Positions 6,793 through 15,531 of a stretch of 63,786 bases of DNA are shown here, piece after piece. A model generated the notes under the pieces. The model saw only the letters and a program-made list of their open reading frames with translations. It ran no database searches and was not told the DNA's origin. Numbering within the stretch: position 1 is the first letter of the stretch; every line of letters begins with the position of its first letter. The stretch is from CAZPHU01 sp964419255 (GTDB taxonomy: Bacteria; Fibrobacterota; Chitinivibrionia; Chitinivibrionales; CAYFVL01): assembly GCA_964419255.1 (NCBI GenBank), contig CAYQOU010000017.1, forward strand, positions 1-63,786, written 5' to 3'. A program made the position numbers and the translations under genes.

Positions 6793-8586
6793 ATGCCCGA
6801 CGCTTTACAAACATACCAGCAAAGACTCAGTGACTACTCCAACCAGCGCTTGGCCATAAACCGACGTATTAACGTCATCAGCAACCTGCGCCTGGCGGCT
6901 TTTGTCGCCATGGTCGCCGTGGCGTTTTCCTTCTACCGGCAGAACCTGTACCTCTACGCAACGGCAGGCTTTGTCATCGGTATAGCCGTCTTCGTCACGT
7001 TTGTCATCCGAAACAAGACACTTGTGGATAGACGCGATACCCTGGACAAGCTGATTTCCATCAATCGTAACGGCATTTCCCGCCTGCAAAACAGATGGCA
7101 GGATTTCCAAGACACCGGCAGTGATTTTATCGATAGCCAACACCCATATACAAACGACCTGGATATCTTCGGCCCCCAGTCCGCCTTTCAGTGGATCGGC
7201 TCGGCTCATTCCTTTTACGGGAGGAGAACCCTGGCACACCTTCTGAGCAGCCATCCAGACTCGATCGAGCCTGTTCGCCTGCGTCAGGAAGCTGTGCGGG
7301 AGCTGGCAACACGAATCGACTGGCGCCAGTCATGTGAGGCTATTGCCCTGAATCCGGTTTTGTCGAGGGAGCCTAAAAAGGTTTTACAGTGGGCAGAAGA
7401 AGAGGCGTTTGTTTTCAAAGACAGGGTTCTATCGAAAATCCTTCTGATCTTGCCGGTGATGTCTCTGCTTGCAGCGATCACCCTGATTCTCTACTACAAC
7501 ACTCTTGCAATTGCATCGCTTGTCTATTCGGTTCACCTGGTGCTGTGGACCATACTTAATCGTCGGACAGCACCCGTTCTGGAGTCGTTCGAAAAAAACG
7601 GGGGAGCGTTTCTTCCGTTTTCGCGGCTTATGGAAAGCATGGAAAATCAGTCGTTTTCCGCCAAAGCACTCACTAAATTGCATGAGCAGCTTGGCCCCAG
7701 GGGTAAAACGTCCGGACCGCTTAAACGCCTGGCCTCAATAATCGCCGCAATAGAGGTCCGCCACAGTCCCATGGGATATTTTGTCGCGAATCTTATATGG
7801 TTGTGGGACATCCAGTGTGTGATCCGTGCGGAGCGGTGGAAAAGGGCACATGGCGGCGCTTTGCGCCGCTGGCTGGAGACCGGTGGAGAAATCGAGGCCC
7901 TTGCCTCATTGTCAACCATACACTTCGAGCACCCCTCATGGGCTTTTCCGCTCATCGAGGATGCTTCTCCGCATGTCGGCGGCACAGATCTGGGACATCC
8001 GCTGCTTTCCGATGATACACGGGTAACCAACAATTTCTCCCTGGATCGCAAAATTTCCGTCGCGATCATCACCGGATCCAACATGTCGGGGAAAAGCACT
8101 TTCCTGCGTACGGTGGGAATCAACCTTGTGCTGGGATATGCCGGCGCACCGGTTTGCGCAAGCCGCATGAGTTGCTCCCCGATACACGTTTACACTTCCA
8201 TGCGCATCGGCGATAACCTGCGCAATAACGTTTCGACCTTCTATGCCGAGCTTCTGAGAATCAAAAAGATTGTGGATGCTGTCAAGCGAAAGGAAAACAT
8301 ACTCTTTCTTCTGGATGAGCTTTTCAGGGGCACAAATTCACAGGACCGCCACGATGGGGCGGTGGCGGTGGTGAAGGCCCTTAAAACCGATCATACTCTT
8401 GGGATAATCTCCACCCATGATCTGCAGCTTAGCGAACTGGGGCAGAAAGATACAAGTATTTACGCCTGTCATTTCAAGGAATACTATGTGGATCAGGAGA
8501 TTCATTTCGACTATAAGCTATATCCCGGACCGTCAACTACCCGAAACGCCATGTTTCTGATAAGGACCATGGGGATACCGGTTTAG
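6793..8586 (+). CDS. Membrane-anchored MutS-like ATPase (MutS domain V only)
   Basis: 597 residues. The C-terminal third is a MutS ABC-type ATPase: Walker A GSNMSGKST (about 427-435), Walker B LLDELFRGTNSQDR (about 505-518) and switch histidine STHD (about 540). The mismatch-recognition and connector domains of true MutS are absent. Instead there are two hydrophobic hairpins, about residues 33-73 (LRLAAFVAMVAVAFSFY, then AGFVIGIAVFVTFVI) and about 213-254, which predict four transmembrane helices near the N-terminus. Proteins of this build are known in Bacteroidetes-type genomes as MutS-related proteins of unknown role. It is therefore unlikely to be post-replicative mismatch repair; a DNA- or membrane-linked ATPase is all that can be inferred. 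No clear ribosome binding site precedes ATG 6793. Confidence 0.85.
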   Translation: MPDALQTYQQRLSDYSNQRLAINRRINVISNLRLAAFVAMVAVAFSFYRQNLYLYATAGFVIGIAVFVTFVIRNKTLVDRRDTLDKLISINRNGISRLQNRWQDFQDTGSDFIDSQHPYTNDLDIFGPQSAFQWIGSAHSFYGRRTLAHLLSSHPDSIEPVRLRQEAVRELATRIDWRQSCEAIALNPVLSREPKKVLQWAEEEAFVFKDRVLSKILLILPVMSLLAAITLILYYNTLAIASLVYSVHLVLWTILNRRTAPVLESFEKNGGAFLPFSRLMESMENQSFSAKALTKLHEQLGPRGKTSGPLKRLASIIAAIEVRHSPMGYFVANLIWLWDIQCVIRAERWKRAHGGALRRWLETGGEIEALASLSTIHFEHPSWAFPLIEDASPHVGGTDLGHPLLSDDTRVTNNFSLDRKISVAIITGSNMSGKSTFLRTVGINLVLGYAGAPVCASRMSCSPIHVYTSMRIGDNLRNNVSTFYAELLRIKKIVDAVKRKENILFLLDELFRGTNSQDRHDGAVAVVKALKTDHTLGIISTHDLQLSELGQKDTSIYACHFKEYYVDQEIHFDYKLYPGPSTTRNAMFLIRTMGIPV

Positions 8587-8844
8587 AAGTTCAATGGTCA
8601 AACTGCGTGAGGTCATTGGTTTGAATTGCGGCACACGCGTTATCATCGTTACATGCCTATGTGCGGAAAGTGGTGCGGCGTGATGTTTATTGAGCCGAAG
8701 GAAACGGTCAATACGAAAGTGTCGCAGAGGCGCTGACCGATACCGAACTATGGTTATCGGGCAGGCATTTTGCTTGAAAATAAAAGGTGTTTCTACGAAT
8801 ATTCGTTAACCCTTAAGTCAGAAAAAAACAATCGGAATGCACCT

Positions 8845-9624
8845 ATGCAACAGTGGTATGAATCCCTCTTCGAAAAATATGGGAAGAAATATGATGAGGA
8901 ACCGTTTACTAAGGGGACTGTTGGTGAATGTGATTTCATCGAGAAGGAGTTGAATTTTGATAAGAGCCTGAAAATTTTGGATATTGGATGCGGAACCGGC
9001 AGACATTCCATAGAGTTGGCCAGGCGCGGGTATGAGCCGACGGGAATCGATCTGTCCGAATCTCTGCTGAACCGGGCGCGGGAGAAGGCAGGCAAGGCGG
9101 GGGTGCGGGTAGACTTCTTCAGACACGATGCCCGTCAGATGCCGTTTGCCAATCGGTTCGATGCTGCCATCATGCTGTGCGAGGGGGCGTTTCCGCTGAT
9201 GGAAACCGATGAGATGAATTACCAGATTCTTCTCAATACCGCAAAAGCCTTGAAAAAATCAGCCAGGAGCACTCTGATTTTTACTACACTTAACGGCCTT
9301 TTTCCACTCTTTCACTCGGTGCAAGATTTCCTTGCCGCCGATGCAAAAGAAAATGTCACTCAATATAAAAACAATTCATTTGACCTGATGACATTCAGGG
9401 AACATAATATCACGTCGATTATCGATGATGAAGGGAACAGGAAAGACCTTCGATGCAACGAACGGTATTATATTCCGCCGGAAATCACCTGGCTGCTTAA
9501 AAGTGTCGGCTTTAAAAAGGTAGACATAAGCGGGGCAAAGCTGGGCGCTTTCAGCAGGGAAGACAAGCTTACCACCCGGGACTATGAAATGCTTGTTATT
9601 GCAAAGGATCTTTTCGTTAAATAG
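8845..9624 (+). CDS. Class I SAM-dependent methyltransferase
   Basis: 259 residues. Motif I LDIGCGTGRHSIELARRGY, then GIDLSESLLNRAREK (motif II) and DARQMPFANRFDAAIML (motifs III-IV) identify a Rossmann-fold methyltransferase of the Methyltransf_11/25 group. The C-terminal half (ITWLLKSVGFKKVDI) matches the usual small-molecule methyltransferase tail. An in-frame TTG at 8770 would extend it by 25 residues; ATG 8845 is preferred because the conserved part begins there, though its ribosome site is weak. The substrate cannot be read from sequence. It is followed 18 bp later by a small membrane protein. Confidence 0.85.
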   Translation: MQQWYESLFEKYGKKYDEEPFTKGTVGECDFIEKELNFDKSLKILDIGCGTGRHSIELARRGYEPTGIDLSESLLNRAREKAGKAGVRVDFFRHDARQMPFANRFDAAIMLCEGAFPLMETDEMNYQILLNTAKALKKSARSTLIFTTLNGLFPLFHSVQDFLAADAKENVTQYKNNSFDLMTFREHNITSIIDDEGNRKDLRCNERYYIPPEITWLLKSVGFKKVDISGAKLGAFSREDKLTTRDYEMLVIAKDLFVK

Positions 9625-9642
9625 CGTGCATAAGGAGAATGT

Positions 9643-9960
9643 ATGACTTTCAGCATAACATTTATCAGCGTCGGCATGGTGTCACTGGTTTTTGGCTATC
9701 TTTTGGCATACAAACACAAGGTTTCGCTGATAAACGGATACAATCCCAAAAGAATAACCGATCCCCGGAGATACTCCGAGCTGTTGGGAATGTCTCAGTT
9801 GGCTGCAGGCGTGATGTATATGATTATCGGTATCCTTGGGATTTTTTTGAATATTCATAAGATACTGGCAGTTGTCGGTCTGGTGGTCAGCATCGGGTTT
9901 ATAACCGCTTTGGTTCTCGTGCAGAAGAAGTATTCTGTGGCTGAATATGATAAGCAATAA
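9643..9960 (+). CDS. Small three-helix membrane protein, DUF3784-like
   Basis: 105 residues with three hydrophobic segments (about 3-22, 53-73, 78-97) and, between the first two, LINGYNPKRITDPRRYSELLG. That GYN plus charged/Tyr-containing loop followed by Gly is the pattern of the DUF3784 family, whose function is unknown. TAAGGAGA stands at good distance before the ATG. It lies close behind the methyltransferase and may be co-transcribed with it. Confidence 0.68.
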   Translation: MTFSITFISVGMVSLVFGYLLAYKHKVSLINGYNPKRITDPRRYSELLGMSQLAAGVMYMIIGILGIFLNIHKILAVVGLVVSIGFITALVLVQKKYSVAEYDKQ

Positions 9961-10818
9961 GGAGTCGCTGCAAAACGGAGCTACATCGACGATTCCTATA
10001 TCGCTTAGTACGAACGAAAAGCCTATAGCCATCTGTTTGGCATGCTCGAAAGTGACGACACCCGTAATGGAAGATTATACGGGCATTCCAGGCGTTTGCC
10101 CCGGTGTACAGTCGCCTACCTGCAGAAGATTATTCAACATTTAACGATTACACAACATGTATGGGAAGCCGCAAGAAGCCTCGATCAAATCAACCGTACC
10201 TCCCTTTTCCGAGATAGTTCAGTATCAAAAACGTGAAATTTGATATGCACAGGTCTTTTACGCTCCGACTCAGGCGTAGCGGCTCCGATTAACCAGCCAT
10301 TTTCTTTGTTAAACCCAGTTAAACCTAACATGAGCTGTTCTCTCGAGGCGATATGCTCAATGATTGAGCAGAAGAATTCCAGCAGTTTTTTAAAATACCG
10401 GCTGCGGTACTGAACGCAATTGCTCAACCCTTTTGCCTTAAAGGCATTGAGCAACTCATCCACTCAGAACCGCTCATTTTAAGTTATAGCCACCTCTTTA
10501 GCCTCAAAATTCCACGTTCTGTAAGACGCCTCATGTTGTTTTACTTCCCGGCAGGCTATTTGCATCTTTTTAAGCGGACATCTCTAAAGGGGAGTGCGCA
10601 GTAAAAAACGCTCAGTTTAATCGCTCAAATTTCGTTAAATATACGATCTCAGCGGAAAGGGAGGTGCAAAATCAATTTAAATGGCCCGGTTAAACAGAAA
10701 AATCCGGCAAAACTATTTCCGATATTATAAATTTTAAAATTGAGAGTTGACAGTTTTTCAAAGTGACGCTATAATGAAGTTGGCCGTACTACATGCAAAA
10801 AAAGTTTGCGGAGGCGAT
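9961..10818. other. Long stretch without a recognised gene
   Basis: About 860 bp with stops in all frames except short runs. The only sizeable frame is the minus-strand one at 10185-10463. Half of the dispersed palindrome (TCAGAACCGCTCATTTTAAG) occurs at 10464-10493. The AT-rich tract at 10720-10745 should contain the promoter for the secreted protein at 10819. The region looks like decayed accessory DNA. Confidence 0.5.
10185..10463 (-). CDS. Hypothetical protein, possibly a remnant
   Basis: A 92-residue frame of fairly natural composition (MDELLNAFKAKGLSN at the start, IIEHIASREQLML in the middle). I do not recognise a domain. There is no strong ribosome binding site, no partner gene, and the surroundings look decayed. 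It could be a fragment of a larger lost gene or a chance frame. Confidence 0.25.
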   Translation of the reverse strand: MDELLNAFKAKGLSNCVQYRSRYFKKLLEFFCSIIEHIASREQLMLGLTGFNKENGWLIGAATPESERKRPVHIKFHVFDTELSRKREVRLI

Positions 10819-11469
10819 ATGATAACCCGTACGAATGTAATTACAGTACTTTTGTGTATGCTGTGTCTGACTATCTCTGCGTCTGCCTCGCTTTCCAGGT
10901 CTCTTATGCAGCAGCCCGAGATCAAATCGGCTGTATACACCAGTCTGCAGCCACCCATGGCTTCATCCACAGTTCATATAAACAGAAAAAATGAGGCCCT
11001 CCTGCAAAAGCTTCATGAGCAGGCAGAGCAATGCGGCATCGCACAACCTCGGCAGAGCCCGTTCGGGCAAGAGGCCCACGCCGCATCCGAGGCGGTAAAT
11101 AAACTCAAAAGATTCGAGATGCCGCAGGTGTTTGATCCCTCTCAGACAATTACCCTTCATACCGCGTCCCGGCAGGCCGCCTATGAGGTGGGGGACACGG
11201 TGCAGATCGTGTGGCAGGCATCAGAAAAGATACCTCAGGTGTGTATAGAGTTGTCCGTGGATGGAGCCAAAAGCTGGCTTCCCTTGAGTCGTCAGGCGGC
11301 AAACGGCGGGCAAAAATTGTTTAATTGGGTCGTTCCTCAGATGATTAAAGACAAGATACTAATATCCGAAGATTGCCGCCTGCGGGTTCGATCAGCGGAT
11401 TTTCTGCATAAAGCCACGATGTCCGAAAATTTTACCATCAAACCGCAACAAAGTGCGGCGGCTAATTAG
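10819..11469 (+). CDS. Secreted protein with Ig-like (Kre9/KNH-type) domain
   Basis: 216 residues from ATG 10819, which is preceded by GGAGGCGAT. A signal peptide is clear (ITVLLCMLCLTISASAS). A low-complexity linker follows to about residue 110. The C-terminal domain reads YEVGDTVQIVWQASEKIPQV ... ELSVDGAKSWLPLS ... LFNWVVPQ ... CRLRVRSAD. This G-x-v-x-I-x-W / v-x-i-x-l-s-x-D / W-x-V pattern is the beta-sandwich of Ser-Thr-rich glycosyl-phosphatidyl-inositol-anchored-type domains, often found in surface proteins of FCB bacteria. A role in the envelope or extracellular matrix is inferred; no catalytic residues are visible. A strong terminator follows at 11590. Confidence 0.75.
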   Translation: MITRTNVITVLLCMLCLTISASASLSRSLMQQPEIKSAVYTSLQPPMASSTVHINRKNEALLQKLHEQAEQCGIAQPRQSPFGQEAHAASEAVNKLKRFEMPQVFDPSQTITLHTASRQAAYEVGDTVQIVWQASEKIPQVCIELSVDGAKSWLPLSRQAANGGQKLFNWVVPQMIKDKILISEDCRLRVRSADFLHKATMSENFTIKPQQSAAAN

Positions 11470-11470
11470 A

Positions 11471-11520
11471 ATCTGAATCGGGCGGGGCTGTGCGCCGCGA
11501 AACAATCGCGCAATTCAGGT
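11471..11520. repeat. Dispersed palindrome, copy downstream of secreted protein
   Basis: Arms ATCTGAATCGGGCG and CGCGCAATTCAGGT form a long imperfect hairpin of the same family as 50128-50186 and 39214-39268. It begins right after the stop codon at 11469. Confidence 0.6.
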
Positions 11521-11589
11521 AAAGTCACACCGGGCAGTATGAGAGTAACCACAGCTTTATACTGTTGTGTTTTGGGTAGGAAGGGAAAA

Positions 11590-11624
11590 CGGGGTCCTCT
11601 TAATTGAGGATCCTGTTTTTTTTA
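11590..11624 (+). terminator. Rho-independent terminator
   Basis: GGGGTCCTC, loop TTAATT, GAGGATCCT, then TTTTTTTT. A compact G+C stem followed by eight T residues, 120 bp downstream of the secreted-protein gene. Confidence 0.85.
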
Positions 11625-11637
11625 TCAAGCGTATTTC

Positions 11638-11778
11638 TCACTCCTTATCATCAGAAAAGAAAAGCTCCTCAATGATTGTGTTGAGAAATCTGGCCAGTTG
11701 ACGGGTCCGGTGGAGGCTGGGGGTGGTTTTTCCATTCTAAAGTTCGCATACCGCCTGCCGGGACAGGCTCAATAATCT
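11638..11778 (-). pseudogene. Remnant of XRE-family HTH regulator with in-frame amber codon
   Basis: On the minus strand 11778 to 11638 reads RLLSLSRQAVCEL*NGKTTP and continues SLHRTRQLARFLNTIIEELF to a TGA at 11638. This is the second half of a Cro/C1-type helix-turn-helix (family pattern: SRQTVSxIENGKxxPSL ... A-x-x-L-x-x-SIEELF). The TAG at 11737-11739 stands where the family has Glu, one base from GAG. The first helices are missing because a stop lies just upstream. It is a decayed gene fragment. Confidence 0.62.
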
Positions 11779-11966
11779 ATTTCACAGTATTGGTGAATTG
11801 GGGCGACTTATTTAATCATTCATTTAAATTGAACAATTTGACTCCGTCCCCTCTTTTTTTTATTCTTTCCCGTGCGTAAAAAATCTGCTGGGAGGCTGGT
11901 CATAGGCTGCAGCATCTGTGTGGAAAAAAAAGATCGTAGATTTAGCATAGGATGAACACTTTTTTT

Positions 11967-12842
11967 TCAGGTAATGCGCGTCCTGATAAAGTCGGCCAGC
12001 AAAAGAAGCACGTCGCCCGATTCTCCGAATTCAGCCAGGTTTTGCGTCGCCGTATCGATCAGATCCTTTGCGGCGGTGCGGGACTGCTCGATACCGAATA
12101 TGGCCGGATAGGTGGCCTTGCCCCGCTCACGATCGCTTCCGGCATCCTTGCCAAGCTGCTCGGTGGTACCCTCCTCGTCCAGAATATCGTCGACTATCTG
12201 AAATGCCAGTCCGACATTGAGGCCGTATGTGGAAAGATTCTCGAACTGCTGCTTTGTTGCATTGGCAAGCAATGCTCCGGTTCTTACCGATGCCCGGATC
12301 AGTTTTGCGGTCTTGTTTATGTGGATATATTCGATAATTTTCTGATCGACTCTCTTGCCTTCCGATTCGATATCCACCACCTGGCCACCAATCATGCCGT
12401 TTGTGCCCAGAGACTGTGCGATCTCCTGTATCAAATCGATCCGTCCGGTGCGGCTTAACACCTCGAAGGCAAAGATACACAGCGCATCGCCACCCAAAAC
12501 CGCCAGCGCTTCGTTAAACGCCCGGTGAGCGGTGGGTTTACCCCGCCGGAAATCATCATCATCCATACAGGGAAGATCATCGTGCATCAGAGAAAAGGTG
12601 TGAAGCATCTCGATAGCCGCCGAAGCGTAGCGGACGTTCTGATCGCCGAATGTGCCGCCGCAGGCCTCATATGCAGCCATCACGAGGGCCGGACGGACCC
12701 GTTTGCCGCCGGCAAAGGTGCTGTAGCGCATCACGGCATGGATATTTTCCGGATAGGCACCATCGTGGGGCAGAAGCTCGTCAAGTGTATCTTCGGTTGC
12801 CCTTATCACACGCTTGAAATAGTCCTGTAGTTCTTCAGTCAT
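11967..12842 (-). CDS. ispA: Polyprenyl (farnesyl/geranyl) diphosphate synthase
   Basis: About 291 residues. It condenses isopentenyl diphosphate with allylic diphosphates to make farnesyl- or geranylgeranyl-PP for quinones, undecaprenol and carotenoids. The first Asp-rich motif is HDDLPCMDDDDFRRGKPT (DDx4D, short-chain type) and the second is FQIVDDILDEEG; GGKRVRPAL binds the diphosphate. ATG 12842 is chosen because GGGGAGGA precedes it by five bases. The longer frame would start at a GTG (12860). The start overlaps the end of xseB by eight bases, the xseA-xseB-ispA arrangement common to many bacteria. Confidence 0.93.
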   Translation of the reverse strand: MTEELQDYFKRVIRATEDTLDELLPHDGAYPENIHAVMRYSTFAGGKRVRPALVMAAYEACGGTFGDQNVRYASAAIEMLHTFSLMHDDLPCMDDDDFRRGKPTAHRAFNEALAVLGGDALCIFAFEVLSRTGRIDLIQEIAQSLGTNGMIGGQVVDIESEGKRVDQKIIEYIHINKTAKLIRASVRTGALLANATKQQFENLSTYGLNVGLAFQIVDDILDEEGTTEQLGKDAGSDRERGKATYPAIFGIEQSRTAAKDLIDTATQNLAEFGESGDVLLLLADFIRTRIT

Positions 12843-13113
12843 CTGATTCCTCCCCGCCACCGACGGAGTCTAATGTTATTCCCAGCACTCTTTCCACAAA
12901 CTCGCCATCCTCCCCCCTGAGAAGCTCCCGCAGCTTACCCTGAGCGTTTTCCAGATGCCTGTCACAGGTTCGAATGTTTTTGATACCCTTCTCGAAGAAA
13001 GAAAGTGCACTGTCCAGCGTCAGATCATCACCTTCCAGACACTCGATTATCTGCTCGAGTTCCTGAATGGACTCTTCGAATGATTGCTCTTTTTTCGATT
13101 GTTCTTTTTTCAT
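12835..13113 (-). CDS. xseB: Exodeoxyribonuclease VII small subunit
   Basis: 92 residues. FEESIQELEQIIECLEGDDL, followed by ALSFFEKGIKNIRTCDRHL and KLREL, matches the two-helix XseB fold. Exonuclease VII degrades single-stranded DNA from both ends; several small subunits wrap each large subunit. The family is usually 65-85 residues; the extra residues are an acidic tail and a Lys-rich start (MKKEQSKKEQS). It lies 29 bp after xseA and overlaps ispA. Confidence 0.92.
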   Translation of the reverse strand: MKKEQSKKEQSFEESIQELEQIIECLEGDDLTLDSALSFFEKGIKNIRTCDRHLENAQGKLRELLRGEDGEFVERVLGITLDSVGGGEESDD

Positions 13114-13142
13114 ATCATACCACGGTAGAAAGGAAAAATATA

Positions 13143-14396
13143 CTATTGTTCAGATTGGGCGAGGTTATGATTTATAGATTGAATCTCAGCGGTGGCCTCT
13201 CCCGATTGGAAACGAAGCTCAACCGTATCTCCGATCGATAACTGCCCCCGGGCATTCCTGACCGGATGACCCTCCCTGGTCACCACACTGTATCCCCGCG
13301 ACAGGACCGCCAGCGGGCTGAGCGACTCCAGTCGTGCGGTATCGTGAGCCAGACGGGTGCGGTATCGCTCGGAGATCAGTCCCATGGCGCGGATATGTCG
13401 CTCAAATGCCTCATCCCGGTGCTGAATCGAGTCAGTCAGCAGGCGATACGGCCTCTTCAAGGCCGGTCTGGCCAGCAACGACCGGTATTTTTCCCGGACA
13501 TTCCAGAAGTATCGTTCTATCGCAGCGGCAAAACGCCTCGACAGAGCCTCGAAATATCGACGGCTCTCACGGGTATCGGGTACAGCCATTTCCGCTGCCG
13601 CCGAAGGAGTCGGTGCACGTACATCCGCCACAAAATCGGCGATGGTAAAATCGATCTCGTGACCTACGGCCGAAATAACCGGGATATCCGACTCGTATAT
13701 GGCCCGCGCTACCTTTTCGTCGTTAAATGCCCAGAGATCCTCTATCGAGCCGCCCCCGCGTCCCACGATCAGACAGTCGGCGTGGCCGTACTCGTTCATG
13801 TTGCGGATGGCATCCACGATAGCGGCCGGTGCCGAATCGCCCTGAACCGGTACATCGTGCAGCAGAACATGAGTCTGTGGTGCGCGGGCCGAAATGACCG
13901 AGCAGATATCTCTAATCGCCGCGCCGGTTTTTGCGGTGATCACACCCACCGTATCGATTCGGTCGGGAAGCGGTTTTTTATGGGAGGGATCAAAAAGCCC
14001 CTCCTGCTCGAGCTTCTTCTTCAGTTTCTCAAACGCCGCATACAGTGCCCCGATACCGCCGGGCTGCATCTTGAAGACATCCAGCTGATAGTAGCCGCCG
14101 CGCTGATACACCCGGATAGTGGCGATCACCTGGACCGCCATGCCATCCTCGGGCTCGAAATTCAGCTTGTTACAGTTGCTTCGCCACAACACGGCCGGTA
14201 TCTGGCTGCCGGCATCCTTGAGCTTGAAATAGGCGTGACCACTGCCGGCGCACTTATAGTTGGAGATCTCTCCCTCCGCCCAGATAAAAGTATTGCCGCT
14301 TTCCAGGATTGCATTAATTCCGGCATTCACCTGGCTGATGGAATAGGGACGTTTACTCTGCTGCGGCGTCTGAAAGGAAAACGTGGTGTTCATCAT
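13143..14396 (-). CDS. xseA: Exodeoxyribonuclease VII large subunit
   Basis: 417 residues. N-terminal OB-fold: WAEGEISNYKCAGSGHAYF (about 40-58). The catalytic core includes ITAKTGAAIRDI, LIVGRGGGSIEDLWAFNDE, IPVISAVGHEIDFTIADFVA and DVRAPTPSAAAE, all hallmarks of XseA. A coiled-coil region and RGYSVVTREG at the C-terminus complete the family architecture; length is normal. Its ATG overlaps the ymdB stop in an ATGA junction, so translation is probably coupled. Confidence 0.96.
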   Translation of the reverse strand: MMNTTFSFQTPQQSKRPYSISQVNAGINAILESGNTFIWAEGEISNYKCAGSGHAYFKLKDAGSQIPAVLWRSNCNKLNFEPEDGMAVQVIATIRVYQRGGYYQLDVFKMQPGGIGALYAAFEKLKKKLEQEGLFDPSHKKPLPDRIDTVGVITAKTGAAIRDICSVISARAPQTHVLLHDVPVQGDSAPAAIVDAIRNMNEYGHADCLIVGRGGGSIEDLWAFNDEKVARAIYESDIPVISAVGHEIDFTIADFVADVRAPTPSAAAEMAVPDTRESRRYFEALSRRFAAAIERYFWNVREKYRSLLARPALKRPYRLLTDSIQHRDEAFERHIRAMGLISERYRTRLAHDTARLESLSPLAVLSRGYSVVTREGHPVRNARGQLSIGDTVELRFQSGEATAEIQSINHNLAQSEQ

Positions 14397-15184
14397 TGAA
14401 ACGTAACCCGAGAATAGAGGCGACTGATCGAGCGGGCATTTCCCTGCTCTTCATCAACATCCACGATAACGCCGTTGAACATGGGGCCTTTCTGAGAGGG
14501 TTCGAACCGGGTGTGGGTCTGAAGCAGAAACTTCTGAATAACCTGTTTGGGTTTCATCCCGATGATGGAATCCTCCGGCCCGGTCATGCCGGCATCGGTG
14601 ATGTAGGCCGTGCCCTTGGCCAGGATACGCTCGTCGGCGGTCTGGACGTGGGTATGAGTTCCCACCACCGCGCTGACCCGGCCGTCCAGATAGGTCGCCA
14701 GGGCAAGCTTCTCACTGGTAGCCTCCGCGTGGAAATCGACAAAGATCACCTTTGTCGCCTCTGACAGCTCCTCCACCGCACGTTCCCCGGTGCGAAAGGG
14801 ACAATCCAACGTTTCCTTGAAAAAGGTTCGGCCCTGAAGGTTTATGACTCCCAGTGTGCGGCCGTCAGAAAGTTCGAACAGGGTCTTGCCGATTCCGGGA
14901 TTGCCCGGGGGCATATTCAGCGGACGCAGCAGCGTAGAGTCTGAGTTGTATGCCTGAAGAGCATCCTTGTTGGCCATCGAATGATTACCGCCGGTGACAA
15001 CATCGACTCCATATTTGTGCATCTTCTTGAAAAGCGCATAGGTGATTCCCTTGCCCCCGGCGATATTCTCCCCGTTGGCAATACAGATATCGATCGCGAA
15101 CTCCTCCCGCATTCTTCTCAGCTGTTCGGCCAGTACACGCCTTCCGACATTTCCGAAAACATCACCAATAAAAAGTATTTTCAT
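14393..15184 (-). CDS. ymdB: YmdB-family metallophosphoesterase (TIGR00282)
   Basis: 263 residues. ILFIGDVFGNVGRR (Asp ligand), ANGENIAGGKGI (Asn/Glu), TGGNHSMANKD (GNH), VDFHAEATSEK and VGTHTHVQTADE (GTHTH) are the di-metal ligand motifs of the YmdB family. Bacillus YmdB is a 2',3'-cAMP phosphodiesterase next to rny. Here too it directly follows rny in transcription order, supporting a link to RNA turnover. The family motif is usually GNHxW/x; here it reads GNHSMAN. The start is taken at ATG 15184. Confidence 0.93.
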   Translation of the reverse strand: MKILFIGDVFGNVGRRVLAEQLRRMREEFAIDICIANGENIAGGKGITYALFKKMHKYGVDVVTGGNHSMANKDALQAYNSDSTLLRPLNMPPGNPGIGKTLFELSDGRTLGVINLQGRTFFKETLDCPFRTGERAVEELSEATKVIFVDFHAEATSEKLALATYLDGRVSAVVGTHTHVQTADERILAKGTAYITDAGMTGPEDSIIGMKPKQVIQKFLLQTHTRFEPSQKGPMFNGVIVDVDEEQGNARSISRLYSRVTFQ

Positions 15185-15531
15185 CGTCTGTTTCTCTCTC
15201 GTCTGCTATGTACTCTGTATACTTCGCATGCTCACCGGTGTTTATTCTTGACATATAATCGTCGGATCCGATGGCATTCAGAAACTTTTCAGATAATGGA
15301 CAAAGGATCACCATTAACCATGCTTTTCGTGCTTATTTCCTGCAAAGAAATCCTGCCTGCTTATGTATCCGTCTTCCCGGATACTGGTGAGAGCAAGTTT
15401 CGTCATATCGAAAATTCCCCCCCCGGGCTGGTCTCGGAAGCGTCTTCTAACCTGATATCATAACGCAAACGCCTCTTCCAAAGAGTGCTGGAAGCTCTCT
15501 CCGAAAGAGGCGTTTGAAACAAACAACCCGC
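15185..15531. other. Intergenic region rny / ymdB
   Basis: 347 bp without a gene. Contains the 11-bp perfect inverted repeat at 15467-15515 just after the rny stop, and should contain the ymdB promoter. No other structure recognised. Confidence 0.5.
15467..15515 (-). terminator. Hairpin downstream of rny
   Basis: AAACGCCTCTT (15467-15477) and AAGAGGCGTTT (15505-15515) are perfectly complementary, with a nested AGAG/CTCT stem inside. It sits 16 bp after the rny stop. The T-tract on the exit side is poor, so it may stabilise the 3' end rather than terminate. Confidence 0.55.

Noticed and set aside
6793..8586. Annotation as mismatch-repair MutS
   Set aside because: Lacks the mismatch-recognition domain and has membrane segments; only the ATPase domain is shared.
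8587..8844. Small plus-strand frame of 29 codons after the MutS-like gene
   Set aside because: No ribosome site, no recognisable sequence, and the stretch looks like decayed DNA.
13266..14399. 377-codon frame on the plus strand opposite xseA
   Set aside because: Shadow of xseA: composition is Arg/His/Gly-rich and the xseA frame has all family motifs.
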